Assembly (NCBI RefSeq): GCF_000306765.2
Contig: NC_017944.1
Span: 310,001-374,000, forward strand
Source of the DNA: Haloferax mediterranei ATCC 33500
Lineage (GTDB): Archaea; Halobacteriota; Halobacteria; Halobacteriales; Haloferacaceae
DNA: 64,000 nucleotides
Direction of reading: 5' to 3'
In this document: piece after piece, positions 43,968-52,698 of the stretch
How positions within the stretch are numbered: position 1 is the stretch's first letter
Layout: every line of letters starts with the position of its first letter
Notes under the pieces: model-generated
The model's database searches: none
Told to the model about the DNA's origin: nothing
Seen by the model: only the letters and a program-made list of their open reading frames with translations
Position numbers and translations under genes: made by a program

Positions 43968-45537
43968 GTCCGCCCTTCCCGACACCGTCGTCGTCGACGG
44001 CGAGTCGCTGACGCCCGAGGACGTCGTCGCGGTCGCCCGCCACGACGCCCGCGTCGAACTCCCCGACGAGGCGTGGGAGAAGATGCAAGACTCGCGCGAC
44101 CGAGTCGAATCCGTCCTCGACTCCGGCGAGCCGGTCTACGGCGTCAACACCGGATTCGGCCACCTCGTCGAGACCCACATCGACCGCGAGGACATCGAAC
44201 GCCTTCAGACGAACCTCATCCGGAGTCACGCCGCCGGTGCGGGCCGCGAACTGACCCGCGAGGAAGTCAGAGCGATGATGGTTACCCGGGCGAACACGCT
44301 CGCAAAGGGCTTCTCCGGCATTCGACCCTCCGTGGTCGAACTGCTCGTCTCGATGCTCAACGAGGGCGTCCACCCTGTCGTCCGCTCTCGCGGAAGCCTC
44401 GGCGCGAGCGGCGACCTCGCACCCCTCGCACACATGGCGCTCGTCCTCATCGGCGAGGGCGAGGCCCACCTCGACGGCGACCGACTCGAAGGTGACGAGG
44501 CGCTGGACGCGGTCGGTCTGGAACCGGTGACGCTCGCCTCGAAAGAAGGGCTCGCGCTCATCAACGGGACGCAACTTACGGTCGGTCTCGCCTCGCTGTT
44601 CGTCGTCGATGCCGAGCGAACTATCGACGCCGCGGACGCGGCGGGCGCGCTCACGACCGAGGTGACGATGGGTACGACGGCGAACTGCGACCCGGCGATT
44701 CACGAGATTCGCCCCCATCCCGGCCAGAAGCAGAGCGCCGAGACGATTCGACGCCTGACCGCCGGTTCGACGGTCCTCGAATCGCACAAGGACTGCGAGC
44801 GCGTGCAGGACGCCTACTCGATTCGGTGTCTCCCGCAGGTCCACGGCGCGGTCAGAGACGCCGTCGACCACCTCCGCGAGGCCGTCGAAATCGAACTCAA
44901 CAGCGTGACCGACAACCCGCTCGTCTTCCCGGCGGGCGAGGTCGACGAACGCGCCCCCGGTACCGACGTGGCCGCCGTCGTCTCGGCGGGCAACTTCCAT
45001 GGCGAACCGCTGGCGCTCCGCCTCGACTACGCCGCGGGCGCGCTGACCGAACTCGCCGCTATCTCCGAGCGCCGGACCGACCGGATGCTCAATCCCGAGG
45101 TGCAAGAGTCCTACCTCCCGGCGTTCCTGACCGAACACAGCGGGCTTCGGTCGGGCTACATGATTGCGCAGTACACCGCCGCCGCGCTCCTCAACGAGTG
45201 TCGGTCGCTCGGTCGGCCGTCTATCGACTCGACGCCGGTCAGCGGCGGGCAGGAAGACCACGTGAGCATGAGCGGCCAGAGCGTGCTGCACGCACAGACC
45301 GTCATCGAGAACGTCTCGACTATCGTCGGCGTCGAACTCCTCTGTGCTTCGCAGGCCGCGGAGTTCCTCGATGACGACCTCGAACTCGGAACCGGTACCG
45401 GGTCCGTCCGCGACTCGGTTCGCTCGGTCGTCCCGCCGCTCGAAGAGGACAGACAACTCGACGGCGAACTTGAGACGGCGGGCGACCTCGTCCGATTCGG
45501 CGCGATTCGTGCGGCCGTAGACGAGGCACTCGACTAA
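43960..45537 (+). CDS. hutH: Histidine ammonia-lyase
   Basis: A 525-residue enzyme. GSLGASGDLAPLAHMALVL contains the Ala-Ser-Gly triad that cyclises to the MIO cofactor; YGVNTGFGHLVETHI is the lid-loop tyrosine region, and SVTDNPLVFP and SGQEDHVSMSG are other conserved blocks. It deaminates histidine to urocanate, the entry step of the operon, although it is encoded last. Full length. Confidence 0.96.
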   Translation: MSESALPDTVVVDGESLTPEDVVAVARHDARVELPDEAWEKMQDSRDRVESVLDSGEPVYGVNTGFGHLVETHIDREDIERLQTNLIRSHAAGAGRELTREEVRAMMVTRANTLAKGFSGIRPSVVELLVSMLNEGVHPVVRSRGSLGASGDLAPLAHMALVLIGEGEAHLDGDRLEGDEALDAVGLEPVTLASKEGLALINGTQLTVGLASLFVVDAERTIDAADAAGALTTEVTMGTTANCDPAIHEIRPHPGQKQSAETIRRLTAGSTVLESHKDCERVQDAYSIRCLPQVHGAVRDAVDHLREAVEIELNSVTDNPLVFPAGEVDERAPGTDVAAVVSAGNFHGEPLALRLDYAAGALTELAAISERRTDRMLNPEVQESYLPAFLTEHSGLRSGYMIAQYTAAALLNECRSLGRPSIDSTPVSGGQEDHVSMSGQSVLHAQTVIENVSTIVGVELLCASQAAEFLDDDLELGTGTGSVRDSVRSVVPPLEEDRQLDGELETAGDLVRFGAIRAAVDEALD

Positions 45538-45646
45538 TCGGGCTTAGAGGCACTCCACGGGCACGATTTTCTTTTCTCTACCTACTATCTCTTCGGCCTA
45601 ACCTTACGAATTCGGCATCCTGTTATAGCGGGTTCCAAGCGGAAAA

Positions 45647-47001
45647 TCAGGCCGAAAAACTCGCGATTTCGAACCCCCCGGAACGAGTACTGAGTGAGCT
45701 TCTGTAGGCCAACAAACGGTTGGTTCCAACGGAAAGGGGCTTCCAGAGACCTTGCCGTTCCCACGCAACTGAGCCATCAGGTTGGACTGCAACCAGAGAA
45801 CCCGTTCCCGGTTCGACACCGGATATAAAATCGATATCTGCGGTGGATTCCGCTCGGCGGAGTATTATTTGCCCACCAGCACCGATTATCGAACTTGCCG
45901 GTCTTCCTCCGGAGAGTTTCCATACCTTCGATCCGGTCTCCGGATCAACGCCATAGCAATTGCCGACATCACCGAGTGATGAGTCAGACGTATCGTGCGT
46001 GCGCACTGCAACTTGGTCGGGCAATACCACTGGTTCGTCGAGGACACCGAGGAAATCTTCGTTTGCTGTTCCGGGCTCTGTCGTGACGAAATCCCAAACT
46101 CGCGTTCCGTCGTCGTTCAAATCGAATGCCTCCACCCCCCGTGGATGGCCGACGTATACGAGACCACGATACGCATCCACGACTGGACGAGTATCGTCTG
46201 CTTGCGTCGGCGCTCGCCACCGAACAGACCCATCGTTCAGCGCCACGGCGGCTAGTTGCTGTCGTCCGCTACTCAGATAGACGGCCCCGTCGTAGATTGT
46301 TGGGCTGTTATGAAGCCATCCGTCATTCACCGGGAACGACCACTGCTTTGTTCCTGTCGCTGCGTCGAGGGCATGGACAGCGACGTGGTCCAAAGAGACG
46401 GTGGTCACAATACACATCCCATCTTCGATAACCGCCGAGCCACCGAGTTCAGCCTCAACTGACCACTCCCAGCGCTGCTCTCCGGTCGTTGGGTCAAGAG
46501 CATGGACCACGCCGTTACTGCACCTTCGTTACCAGTCTTCGATCCGGAGACCGCAAAGACCGTCAGTTTATCGTCTGGCCCTGTCGCCAGTGCTGGCGGC
46601 TCGACCCCTGCATACGGCATCGGTGCTGTCCAGCGGACCGACCCATCGGTTAACGCTCTGGCCTCAACCCTCGACTCCACAGGATCGGCATCGTACTCTG
46701 CGATTCCGAGATAGGTGTGTTCGCGTCCAACCACAACTTCAGTTGGCGATTGGTTTTCTGGAATCGTGATTTTCCATTCTTATTTCCCCGGTTTTGAAGC
46801 TTCGAGCGTTGGATTGTGCCCTGCTGCTCGCGCATCGTGTTCGACCATGGGCCAGCTTTTTCCGGACGATTCAACCGGAGTTGGTGTTCTGGATTCGACT
46901 TTCGAGGCGTTTGAATTCGAATTTCCGCCGCGGCTGATACACCCAGATACCCCCAATGTGGCACTTGCTCCTACTATTGAAATAAATGAACGTCTATCCA
47001 T
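45647..47001 (-). pseudogene. Broken PQQ-like beta-propeller lipoprotein gene
   Basis: The N-terminus MDRRSFISIVGASATLGVSGC has a twin-arginine signal and lipobox. The frame continues to KPGK and hits an in-frame TAA at about 46782. It goes on in the same frame as EWKITIPENQSPTEVVVGRE, then shifts near 46515 into VVHALDPTTGEQRWEWSVEA and the remaining WD-like blades (VHALDAATGTKQWSFPV, GVDPETGSKVWKLSGG). One nonsense change and one single-base frameshift therefore interrupt a gene of about 450 codons. Such proteins resemble BamB/PQQ-binding-like secreted propellers. It sits at the edge of the transposon cluster. Confidence 0.75.
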
Positions 47002-47041
47002 AGCCGAGGTAGTATATATAAATTGATAAAATTGTTTTATT

Positions 47042-47285
47042 GGCACTGTCTAGTTAGTGACCTCCTCGACCGGTGTTCGTCCATCAAGTGTTTGATGTGG
47101 TCTCTGAAAATCATCGTATTGCGAAGTTTCTCTCAGTGAACGCCCGGTCGCGTGGAGCCGGACGGTGAACGCTCCCACGTTTCTGCTAAATCCGCTGTAA
47201 CGCACTCGCTGAGCAGGTCTGCGAGCGTCTCCAAACTAACTCAACGACCTGCTCAATTCTCAAACTGGCTCATCTAGACCGTGCC
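47042..47285 (-). mobile_element. Internally deleted IS6-type element remnant
   Basis: Left end GGCACTGTCTAGTTAG (47042) and right end (GGCACGGTCTAGATGAGCC read on the minus strand, ending at 47285) are the terminal repeats of the complete element at 47448. Read on the minus strand, the transposase C-terminus is still recognisable (TTTTCAGAGACCACATCAAA, coding FQRPHQ-like, then DGRTP). The middle is missing or degenerate, leaving 244 bp. Confidence 0.7.
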
Positions 47286-47447
47286 ATAAAATTATTGTGT
47301 CTATTGTCCTAGAAATGTAGAAACTATCCAGTTAAACTGGAGATGGCTGGTGAGAGCTAGAACAACCACGAAAATTGATTTAGTGACGTAATTGAGTGGC
47401 TAAAAACCACCATCTTGGTATTGAATAATTTTTACATTTGGTAGGCC

Positions 47448-48187
47448 GGCACTGTCTAGTTAGGCCAGTTTGAGAAGCGAGCAGTTCGTAGATCTAGTGC
47501 TTTGCTTGACCTAGAACTGCTCACAGAGTCGTTGGAAACGGCGAATTATGAATGTTGGCAGCGGGAGCGGACGGCGAACGCCCTGACGGGCGTCGCCGTC
47601 CGACTCCATGCTGCCGGCCTTTCGCTCAGAGAGACAGAAGCAATTCTGCGTCTTCTCGGCGTAAAACGCTCGTTTCAAGCTATTTTCCAGTGGGTACATC
47701 GGTTGGCTGACAGCGTTTCCGACCCGCCGAAGGCGACGCCGAGGCGGGTCGCGGTCGACGAGACCGCTGTCAAGATCAATGGCAAGTGGTCTTGGTTATA
47801 TGCTGCAATAGACCTCGACACGAAAGTGATTCTTGACGTTGCGCTGTTCAAGCGTCACGGGATTAATCCGGCGGCTGCGTTTCTCCACGGAGTCTGTGAG
47901 AAACACGACTGTTCAAACACGGTGTTTCTGGCTGATGCCTTCGGCTATCGGACTGCCTTCTCTCGATTAGGAGTAAACGGTCGAGTCGACTACACAGAGC
48001 GAAACCTCATCGAGAAGTGGTTTCACACGCTCAAGATGCGGGTCGACCGTTTCCACAACTCGTGGGTGGGTAGTCGGCAGAGCCTCCGACAGTGGCTTGC
48101 ACTGTTCGTTCATTACTATAATTTTCAGCGACCGCATCAATCGCTCGACGGAAGAACGCCAGCTCAGGAGGTTAACTAGACAGTGCC
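47448..48187 (+). mobile_element. Complete IS6-type insertion sequence
   Basis: A 740-bp element bounded by GGCACTGTCTAGTTAG (47448-47463) and, at the right, TTAACTAGACAGTGCC (48172-48187), an inverted repeat of about 15 bp. It contains a single transposase gene that fills almost the whole length. The flanking bases do not form a clear target duplication (GGTAGGCC to the left, CATTTATT to the right). The 8 bases left of the neighbouring remnant (GTTTTATT) are closer to the right flank. Confidence 0.8.
47502..48179 (+). CDS. IS6-family transposase
   Basis: A 225-residue DDE transposase. LHAAGLSLRETEAILRLLGV is the N-terminal helix-turn-helix, RRVAVDETAVKINGKWSWLY carries the first Asp, TVFLADAFGYRTA the second and YTERNLIEKWFHTLKMRVDR the Glu. 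It ends in FQRPHQSLDGRTPAQEVN. The start is a TTG at 47502; there is no ATG in frame upstream. The stop lies within the terminal repeat. It looks intact. Confidence 0.88.
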   Translation: MLDLELLTESLETANYECWQRERTANALTGVAVRLHAAGLSLRETEAILRLLGVKRSFQAIFQWVHRLADSVSDPPKATPRRVAVDETAVKINGKWSWLYAAIDLDTKVILDVALFKRHGINPAAAFLHGVCEKHDCSNTVFLADAFGYRTAFSRLGVNGRVDYTERNLIEKWFHTLKMRVDRFHNSWVGSRQSLRQWLALFVHYYNFQRPHQSLDGRTPAQEVN

Positions 48188-48239
48188 CATTTATTCTCCG
48201 AAAGTCATATTAGCACAAAGACACATAGATATATTTGGT

Positions 48240-48668
48240 ATGGTATATACCCCTCGAATTCGCGGCATTCCTCAGGTATGGCGGATTGCAGTTCTCGGTG
48301 CGCTGGGTGGGCTAGCTATCAACGTTGTCGGAAATTCGCTGTCCATCTCTGGACAGGGCCCTTCTGGTTCAATATTGTTATTCGGGACCGTACTTGCTGG
48401 GGGTATCGCAGTCGCTCGTTCGGCAGATCCGGGTGCCGCGGGACTCCGCACTGCATTTATTGGTGCCATCATTAGCTTTATTTTATCTATCCCGCCTAAT
48501 ATGGCATATATTACAAGCTGGAAGGGCGGACCGTTTATGTTCACTATTTTCTCCGTGGTTATATTGAGTGTATTATGTGTACTCGGGGTTATCTTTGGTC
48601 GAATTGGCGGTTGGATAACGAACACTGTTACCGCACACTGGTTACACACCACAAATGGCAGTGTTTAG
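48240..48668 (+). CDS. DUF5518-like membrane protein
   Basis: A 142-residue protein with four hydrophobic segments (VWRIAVLGALGGLAINVVG, GSILLFGTVLAGGIAVARS, TAFIGAIISFILSIPPNMAY and FSVVILSVLCVLGVIFGRIG). This glycine-rich four-helix layout recurs in small haloarchaeal membrane proteins of DUF5518 type. The start at ATG 48240 is behind the IS; any promoter must be close to the IS right end, so the insertion may have altered its expression. Confidence 0.55.
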   Translation: MVYTPRIRGIPQVWRIAVLGALGGLAINVVGNSLSISGQGPSGSILLFGTVLAGGIAVARSADPGAAGLRTAFIGAIISFILSIPPNMAYITSWKGGPFMFTIFSVVILSVLCVLGVIFGRIGGWITNTVTAHWLHTTNGSV

Positions 48669-49434
48669 TTTGGAGCATTGTGCCAGCGAGCGAAACTCTG
48701 GAGCCAGTTTTCAGCTGTACTCGGTTCGACGTTGCTGAAGCAGTTTGAAAACGAAGAGGCTCGACCCTTTACTTCTCGGAAAATACGTTCGATGGCGTTT
48801 CGATTTCCGTGGCGTTCTGTCTGAAATCGGAGCCCGGCTCGTTGCAGTGCAGGTTGGAGATGTTTCGCACCATCGAAGAGAAATACGGTGGTTTCGACAT
48901 CGTGTTTGTGCCGCAGTTCTTTGAGAAAGATTTCGGTGAGAGCGGTTGTAGTGGTCGAAAACAGCCGAAAATAGAGAATTTCGTTCGTTTCAGTACCTCA
49001 CAAAGCGTCCTTGGCTAACTGGTTCTGACGAGCGAGTTCACTGATGAAACAGTCGCCGGACCAGCAGTTGACGTCCACTTCAGGCCAGCGATCTCACGAA
49101 GGTGTCGGCGGCGAACTACCGCCGCCGACACGACAGCGTTGCCACTGCTTGGAGAGTTGTCCCGGTCGGTATTACCGCTCGAACCGGTCGTCAGGTGGGC
49201 GGTTCGCTGGGATCGAGCGGCGAACTGAGAGTGCCTTCCACGCTGCGCGTGTGACCATGCGGATGTATTCTTCGAACGGCCATTATCAAGAACAGAGATG
49301 GTATTCGAGAGTGACAATACCGCCACGTGCATCTGAATACCGAGCTCCATCGCTGGCTCGGGTGTCCGCTCGCGCTCCACAAAATCCAAATCAATCCAGT
49401 CACTACTACCGCTGAGGCGGGCGATTTCTGCCAT
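48664..49434 (-). pseudogene. Decayed IS6-type transposase
   Basis: The N-terminal part starts at 49434 with MAEIARLSGSSDWIDLDFVE and goes on through ERERTPEPAMELGIQMHVAV and LSLSNTISVLDN, then loses homology. The C-terminal part (TALTEIFLKELRHKHDVETT, then VFLFDGAKHLQPALQRAGLR and GNRNAIERIFREVKGRASSF) resumes in another frame from about 49000 to the stop at 48664. The two belong to the same haloarchaeal transposase family, different from the intact element at 47448. At least one frameshift and a divergent or replaced middle are present. Confidence 0.7.
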
Positions 49435-49699
49435 TGACCAGCAAGAAATTCTCCCGCCTCACTTTTCACACTTAACTGACTATGGAAATTCTGCTATCCC
49501 ATGAGAGCGTGGAACAAGATATGGGACGCAAGAGACCGATTCGTGTTTCCTGCCACCGAGCACGTTTAACTGACTGGTCCAAGTGCGTAAGAAGCCGAGG
49601 CTTGGGCGCTACAGCTCGGATGCCGCGGCGCGCGGCATCCGGGCAAGCCCGCATAGGTGAATCTCTGTTCCACGCACTGGCGTCCCGGAGTGAGAATCA

Positions 49700-49800
49700 A
49701 TGTACCTTGGAATTGACGTTCACAAGCGAGACGCACAGGTGGCAGTAATGGATGAGGCCGGTGAGATCGTCGAAGAGGTTCGCGTCGATAGTGATTCAGG
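49700..49800 (+). pseudogene. IS110-type transposase N-terminal fragment
   Basis: MYLGIDVHKRDAQVAVMDEA then GEIVEEVRVD matches the start of IS110-family (DEDD) transposases, with the first catalytic Asp in GIDVHK. The similarity ends at about 49800. The sequence between 49435 and 49699 has no gene I can support; it contains CTTAACTGACT and TTTAACTGACT 95 bases apart, possibly old element ends. From about 49837 another frame reads MAGREKEIVRHLRRADLLTE up to a stop near 49974, unrecognised. Confidence 0.55.
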
Positions 49801-50161
49801 GAAGACACGTAAGAGATTGCCGTTGCTGTTGATGACATGGCTGGCCGGGAGAAGGAGATTGTGCGGCATCTGCGTAGAGCGGATCTCCTGACTGAAACAG
49901 CTGATGAGAAGGTAATCTTCGCCGCCTCGTGGATAGAAAATCATCTCGGTGGATTTCTCCAGAAGTTGTCCTAATCACTACGTTGCCGGCTGGACCACTG
50001 AGCTGGAGTGCTGCAGCATCGCTGAGCTTATGAGCAATCGAGGACACCTGTTTCAGAAGCGGAAGAGTAAGTTTCGGTACAACAGTACTCTTCCGTTTCA
50101 ACACGGTTATTCTGACGACCTATTCCACTCCCCTCTGCGGATGCAATAAAGCCGTCTAGAG

Positions 50162-50797
50162 CTACACGGCAGGATTATCAACTCGAGCTTCGATCGAGTG
50201 CTCTTGCCAACCATCTGACGTATCGTACCATTTAGCATCAATCTCAATAGTCCAATGATCTACCATTCCAAGCGGGTTGTTCCATGAGGCATGTGCCTCT
50301 ACGTAACCGTCAATTTTAAGTACCTGAAAATCGTGCGTCGTTTTTAACCTAGCATTACAGTCGTCGGTGGTTCCGAAATCCTCGGTCATCCCCATTAGCG
50401 TAGCTTCAACCCCCCAATCACATAGATCACCCGCGCAGTGATGTATTCCAAGATTGAGCGTCTTGCTTAAAGCCGGTATTGCGCGATCAACCGACACTTC
50501 AATTGAATCACCCGGGCAGTCACCATGGCCCAGAGTAATGATCCCCTGGTCGGATGTTCTTTTTACGTCGTGAACATTCCACTTGCCATCATCTTTGATT
50601 GTGAACCAATCGGGGGTCCCTTTATTACTCGTCGTATAACCGGAGGTCCCTTGGGCGATCGTTGTATCGTTCTTTTCTGGTGGCGTACCCTTTGCTACTG
50701 CACTTCCACTAGTGAATCCTAGCCCAACTCCAGTGGCCCCAAGCATTTGGAGGACTCTCCGTCTGGTCTGCTCACTTGAATCTGAGTCTTCTCGCAT
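50162..50797 (-). CDS. Tat-exported protein of unknown function
   Basis: A 211-residue protein from MREDSDSSEQTRRRVLQMLG, a twin-arginine signal peptide running to about SGSAVAKG. The mature part (WFTIKDDGKWNVHDVKRTSD, then ITLGHGDCPGDSIEVSVDRA, LNLGIHHCAGDLCDWGVEAT and EAHASWNNPLGMVDHWTIEI) is beta-rich with four cysteines that could pair. I do not recognise it. GC is lower than in core genes. It is surrounded by transposase fragments and so is possibly imported. Confidence 0.55.
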   Translation of the reverse strand: MREDSDSSEQTRRRVLQMLGATGVGLGFTSGSAVAKGTPPEKNDTTIAQGTSGYTTSNKGTPDWFTIKDDGKWNVHDVKRTSDQGIITLGHGDCPGDSIEVSVDRAIPALSKTLNLGIHHCAGDLCDWGVEATLMGMTEDFGTTDDCNARLKTTHDFQVLKIDGYVEAHASWNNPLGMVDHWTIEIDAKWYDTSDGWQEHSIEARVDNPAV

Positions 50798-50883
50798 TGC
50801 AATTTGTTCAAAAGTACATAACAGTTTATACTTTTTGAATTGTAAGTTAGGTATCTGCTCAGCCCAGACTGAATTCGTCACTG

Positions 50884-51210
50884 GCAGGAGACGTTCATTA
50901 CACGACGCAGAAGGCGTGGGACGGCCATATCAGGATGCAGATCTTCCGCCGGAACGCGGAAGACCTGCGTGTGTTATCTGCTGACGCGAACTACCCTTGG
51001 AGCGACCTCGGTGAGGAGTGTCGCTCCAACTCAACACGACCATTGATCAAACACAGAGAACAGACCCCGTTGCAGAAAGCCCACAACGCTCGAATGAACG
51101 AGGACTACGACCAGCGCTGGATGAGTGAAACCGGCTTCTCATCGATTAAGCGCTCGCACGGCGACGCGCTCAACGCGATGTACAGCCCGTCAAACTTCGA
51201 GGGCCATTCG
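50884..51210 (+). pseudogene. IS5-like transposase C-terminal fragment
   Basis: Reading from 50884: AGDVHYTTQKAWDGHIRMQI, then LSADANYPWSDLGEECRSNS, REQTPLQKAHNARMNEDYDQ and RWMSETGFSSIKRSHGDALN. This is the C-terminal DDE part of an ISH-type IS5-like transposase, with the Glu in SETGFSSIKR. It lacks its N-terminal half and is cut at 51210 by the left end of the IS4-type element. An insertion into an older element is the simplest reading. Confidence 0.65.
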
Positions 51211-52601
51211 TCTTTAGCTAAGACTTACACCTCGGTTGCGTAGCGGTAGCGAGCGTCTCTTGTAAGATTGGTCGCTGCCTGTGGATCTTCTGCGCGTCTT
51301 CGATCAGGCGCTCCAGCAACGGTGGTGCCGAGTAGCCGAGGTACTCACCGAGTTCGTGGAGGATGAGCTGGGCGTGCGACCGGAAGGTCGCCGCCCAGCG
51401 TTCAGGCGGAAATACGATCTCATCGTTGGCCTGCTCGGTGACCAGATCCAACAGCTCACGACTCACCAGCAGTGACAGCAACGCCGCGTACAGCAAAATT
51501 TCCACGACATCCGGGTCGCTTGTGTCGAACTCGTCCAACTCGTACTGCGTCTTCAGCTCACGAAACAACGTCTCTACTTCCCAGCGACACCGATACAGCG
51601 TTGAGAGATCCGCCGGGAGAAACTCTTCTCTCGGGAGATTCGTGATGTAGAGGTGGTAGTCGTCTGCGTCCTCGTCACGGACGCCGACGACGCGGAACCG
51701 CTTCGTATCCAGCGACCGTGTCCCGTTGTACGGCCCACGTTTGAACTCCGCTTCGACCGCTACGTCGATGTACTTCCGCGAGAGGTCATCGACTACATCG
51801 TGGATCTGCTTCCCCTCCAAGGGAATGGCGCGGCCGCGCCATTCCCGCAATTCCGCCGTTATCACCGGATTTGCGTTCTGCTTCAGCCGACTCACGAAGT
51901 AGCCGTCGTTCTCGTCGATCAACGCGAAGCGACGGTACTTGAAATACGCCAGATCGAGCAGAACCAACCGTCCTTGCAGCCACGAACCCGTCTTGAACAG
52001 CGTGCTGTCGTGCGTTTTCTCGTCCGTCACGTCCATCCGTTCAATCGTCTCGTCGGTAGCATTGTGGAGCAGGTGGAGCTTCGCTCCAGCCTGCTCCTCG
52101 TGACGGGCTTGGAACTCATCAGAGAGGAACTCGTGCAACCGCAACACCGTTCCATCAGCGATCATCACGTCCCTGAATCGGTCGATATCAGCGTCAACAG
52201 CCTCGGGAACAGCGACCTCGTCGAGGCCGTGCTCGACGAGCTCGCGGAGATACTCCGCGAGTGTCGGCGTCAACCGGTGATAGAAGCCGCCAGGTAAAAT
52301 CGTCTCATCAGCCGTGGAGTTGTAGCTGCGTCTGAACCCTGCGAGAGTTCGGCTCTCACCTGCGGCGAAGCCGAACACGAGCGCCCACACGAGGACTGGA
52401 ACCTGTAGCTTGCCCTCTCGCTCGACCACGCCGAGTTCCTCGGCGTGCTCTTCGAGGAACTCGGAGGGAAACAGTGTAGTAAGCCGACGCATGATTCTCG
52501 ATGAGGAGGCTTCTGTGTGCACAACGGTTGCCTCCTCATTCCTCTCGAAAAGAAGCCTCGATAAGCCGTCGCTGTCACGTGGTTCTGCTCTTAGCTAAAG
52601 A
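51211..52601 (-). mobile_element. IS4/ISH8-type insertion sequence
   Basis: A 1391-bp element with ends TCTTTAGCTAAGA (51211) and, at the right, TCTTAGCTAAAGA (ending 52601), a 13-bp inverted repeat. It encodes one transposase on the minus strand. Flanks GGGCCATTCG and CGGATGCATG do not match, so no target duplication remains; it may have been involved in a rearrangement after insertion. It lies 97 bases upstream of an iron-regulated gene. Confidence 0.8.
51218..52492 (-). CDS. IS4-family (ISH8-type) transposase
   Basis: A 424-residue DDE transposase. MRRLTTLFPSEFLEEHAEEL starts it, then GSRT/ESRTLAGFRRSY, DRFRDVMIADGTVLRLHEFL with the first Asp, SWLQGRLVLLDLAYFKYRRF with the second and YRCRWEVETLFRELKTQYEL with the Y-x2-R-W-x-V-E-x6-K (YREK-like) motif. 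Intact. The stop codon lies inside the terminal repeat at 51218. An ATG ten codons upstream is a possible earlier start. Confidence 0.88.
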   Translation of the reverse strand: MRRLTTLFPSEFLEEHAEELGVVEREGKLQVPVLVWALVFGFAAGESRTLAGFRRSYNSTADETILPGGFYHRLTPTLAEYLRELVEHGLDEVAVPEAVDADIDRFRDVMIADGTVLRLHEFLSDEFQARHEEQAGAKLHLLHNATDETIERMDVTDEKTHDSTLFKTGSWLQGRLVLLDLAYFKYRRFALIDENDGYFVSRLKQNANPVITAELREWRGRAIPLEGKQIHDVVDDLSRKYIDVAVEAEFKRGPYNGTRSLDTKRFRVVGVRDEDADDYHLYITNLPREEFLPADLSTLYRCRWEVETLFRELKTQYELDEFDTSDPDVVEILLYAALLSLLVSRELLDLVTEQANDEIVFPPERWAATFRSHAQLILHELGEYLGYSAPPLLERLIEDAQKIHRQRPILQETLATATQPRCKS

Positions 52602-52644
52602 CGGATGCATGATGTCTATTCATGTTTCTAACATATAGACAAAA

Positions 52645-52692
52645 TTAGGCCATCCTAAAATCGATGGCTCTTTGTATTTTAGGCTGTCCTAA
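52645..52692 (+). promoter_or_regulatory. Two DtxR-type iron boxes
   Basis: TTAGGCCATCCTAA (52645-52658) and TTAGGCTGTCCTAA (52679-52692) are both TTAGG-N4-CCTAA palindromes, 34 bases apart centre to centre. The second ends seven bases before the ATG at 52699. This matches the operator style of DtxR/SirR/Idr-type metal repressors in haloarchaea. Binding would block transcription of the siderophore-binding lipoprotein when iron is plentiful. Confidence 0.75.
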
Positions 52693-52698
52693 AAACTT

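Noticed and set aside
43792..45456. 554-codon open frame antisense to hutH
   Set aside because: Same mirror effect; the sense strand encodes the MIO lyase.
51201..52611. Target-site duplication of the IS4/ISH8 element
   Set aside because: The ten bases left (GGGCCATTCG) and right (CGGATGCATG) do not match, so none can be claimed.
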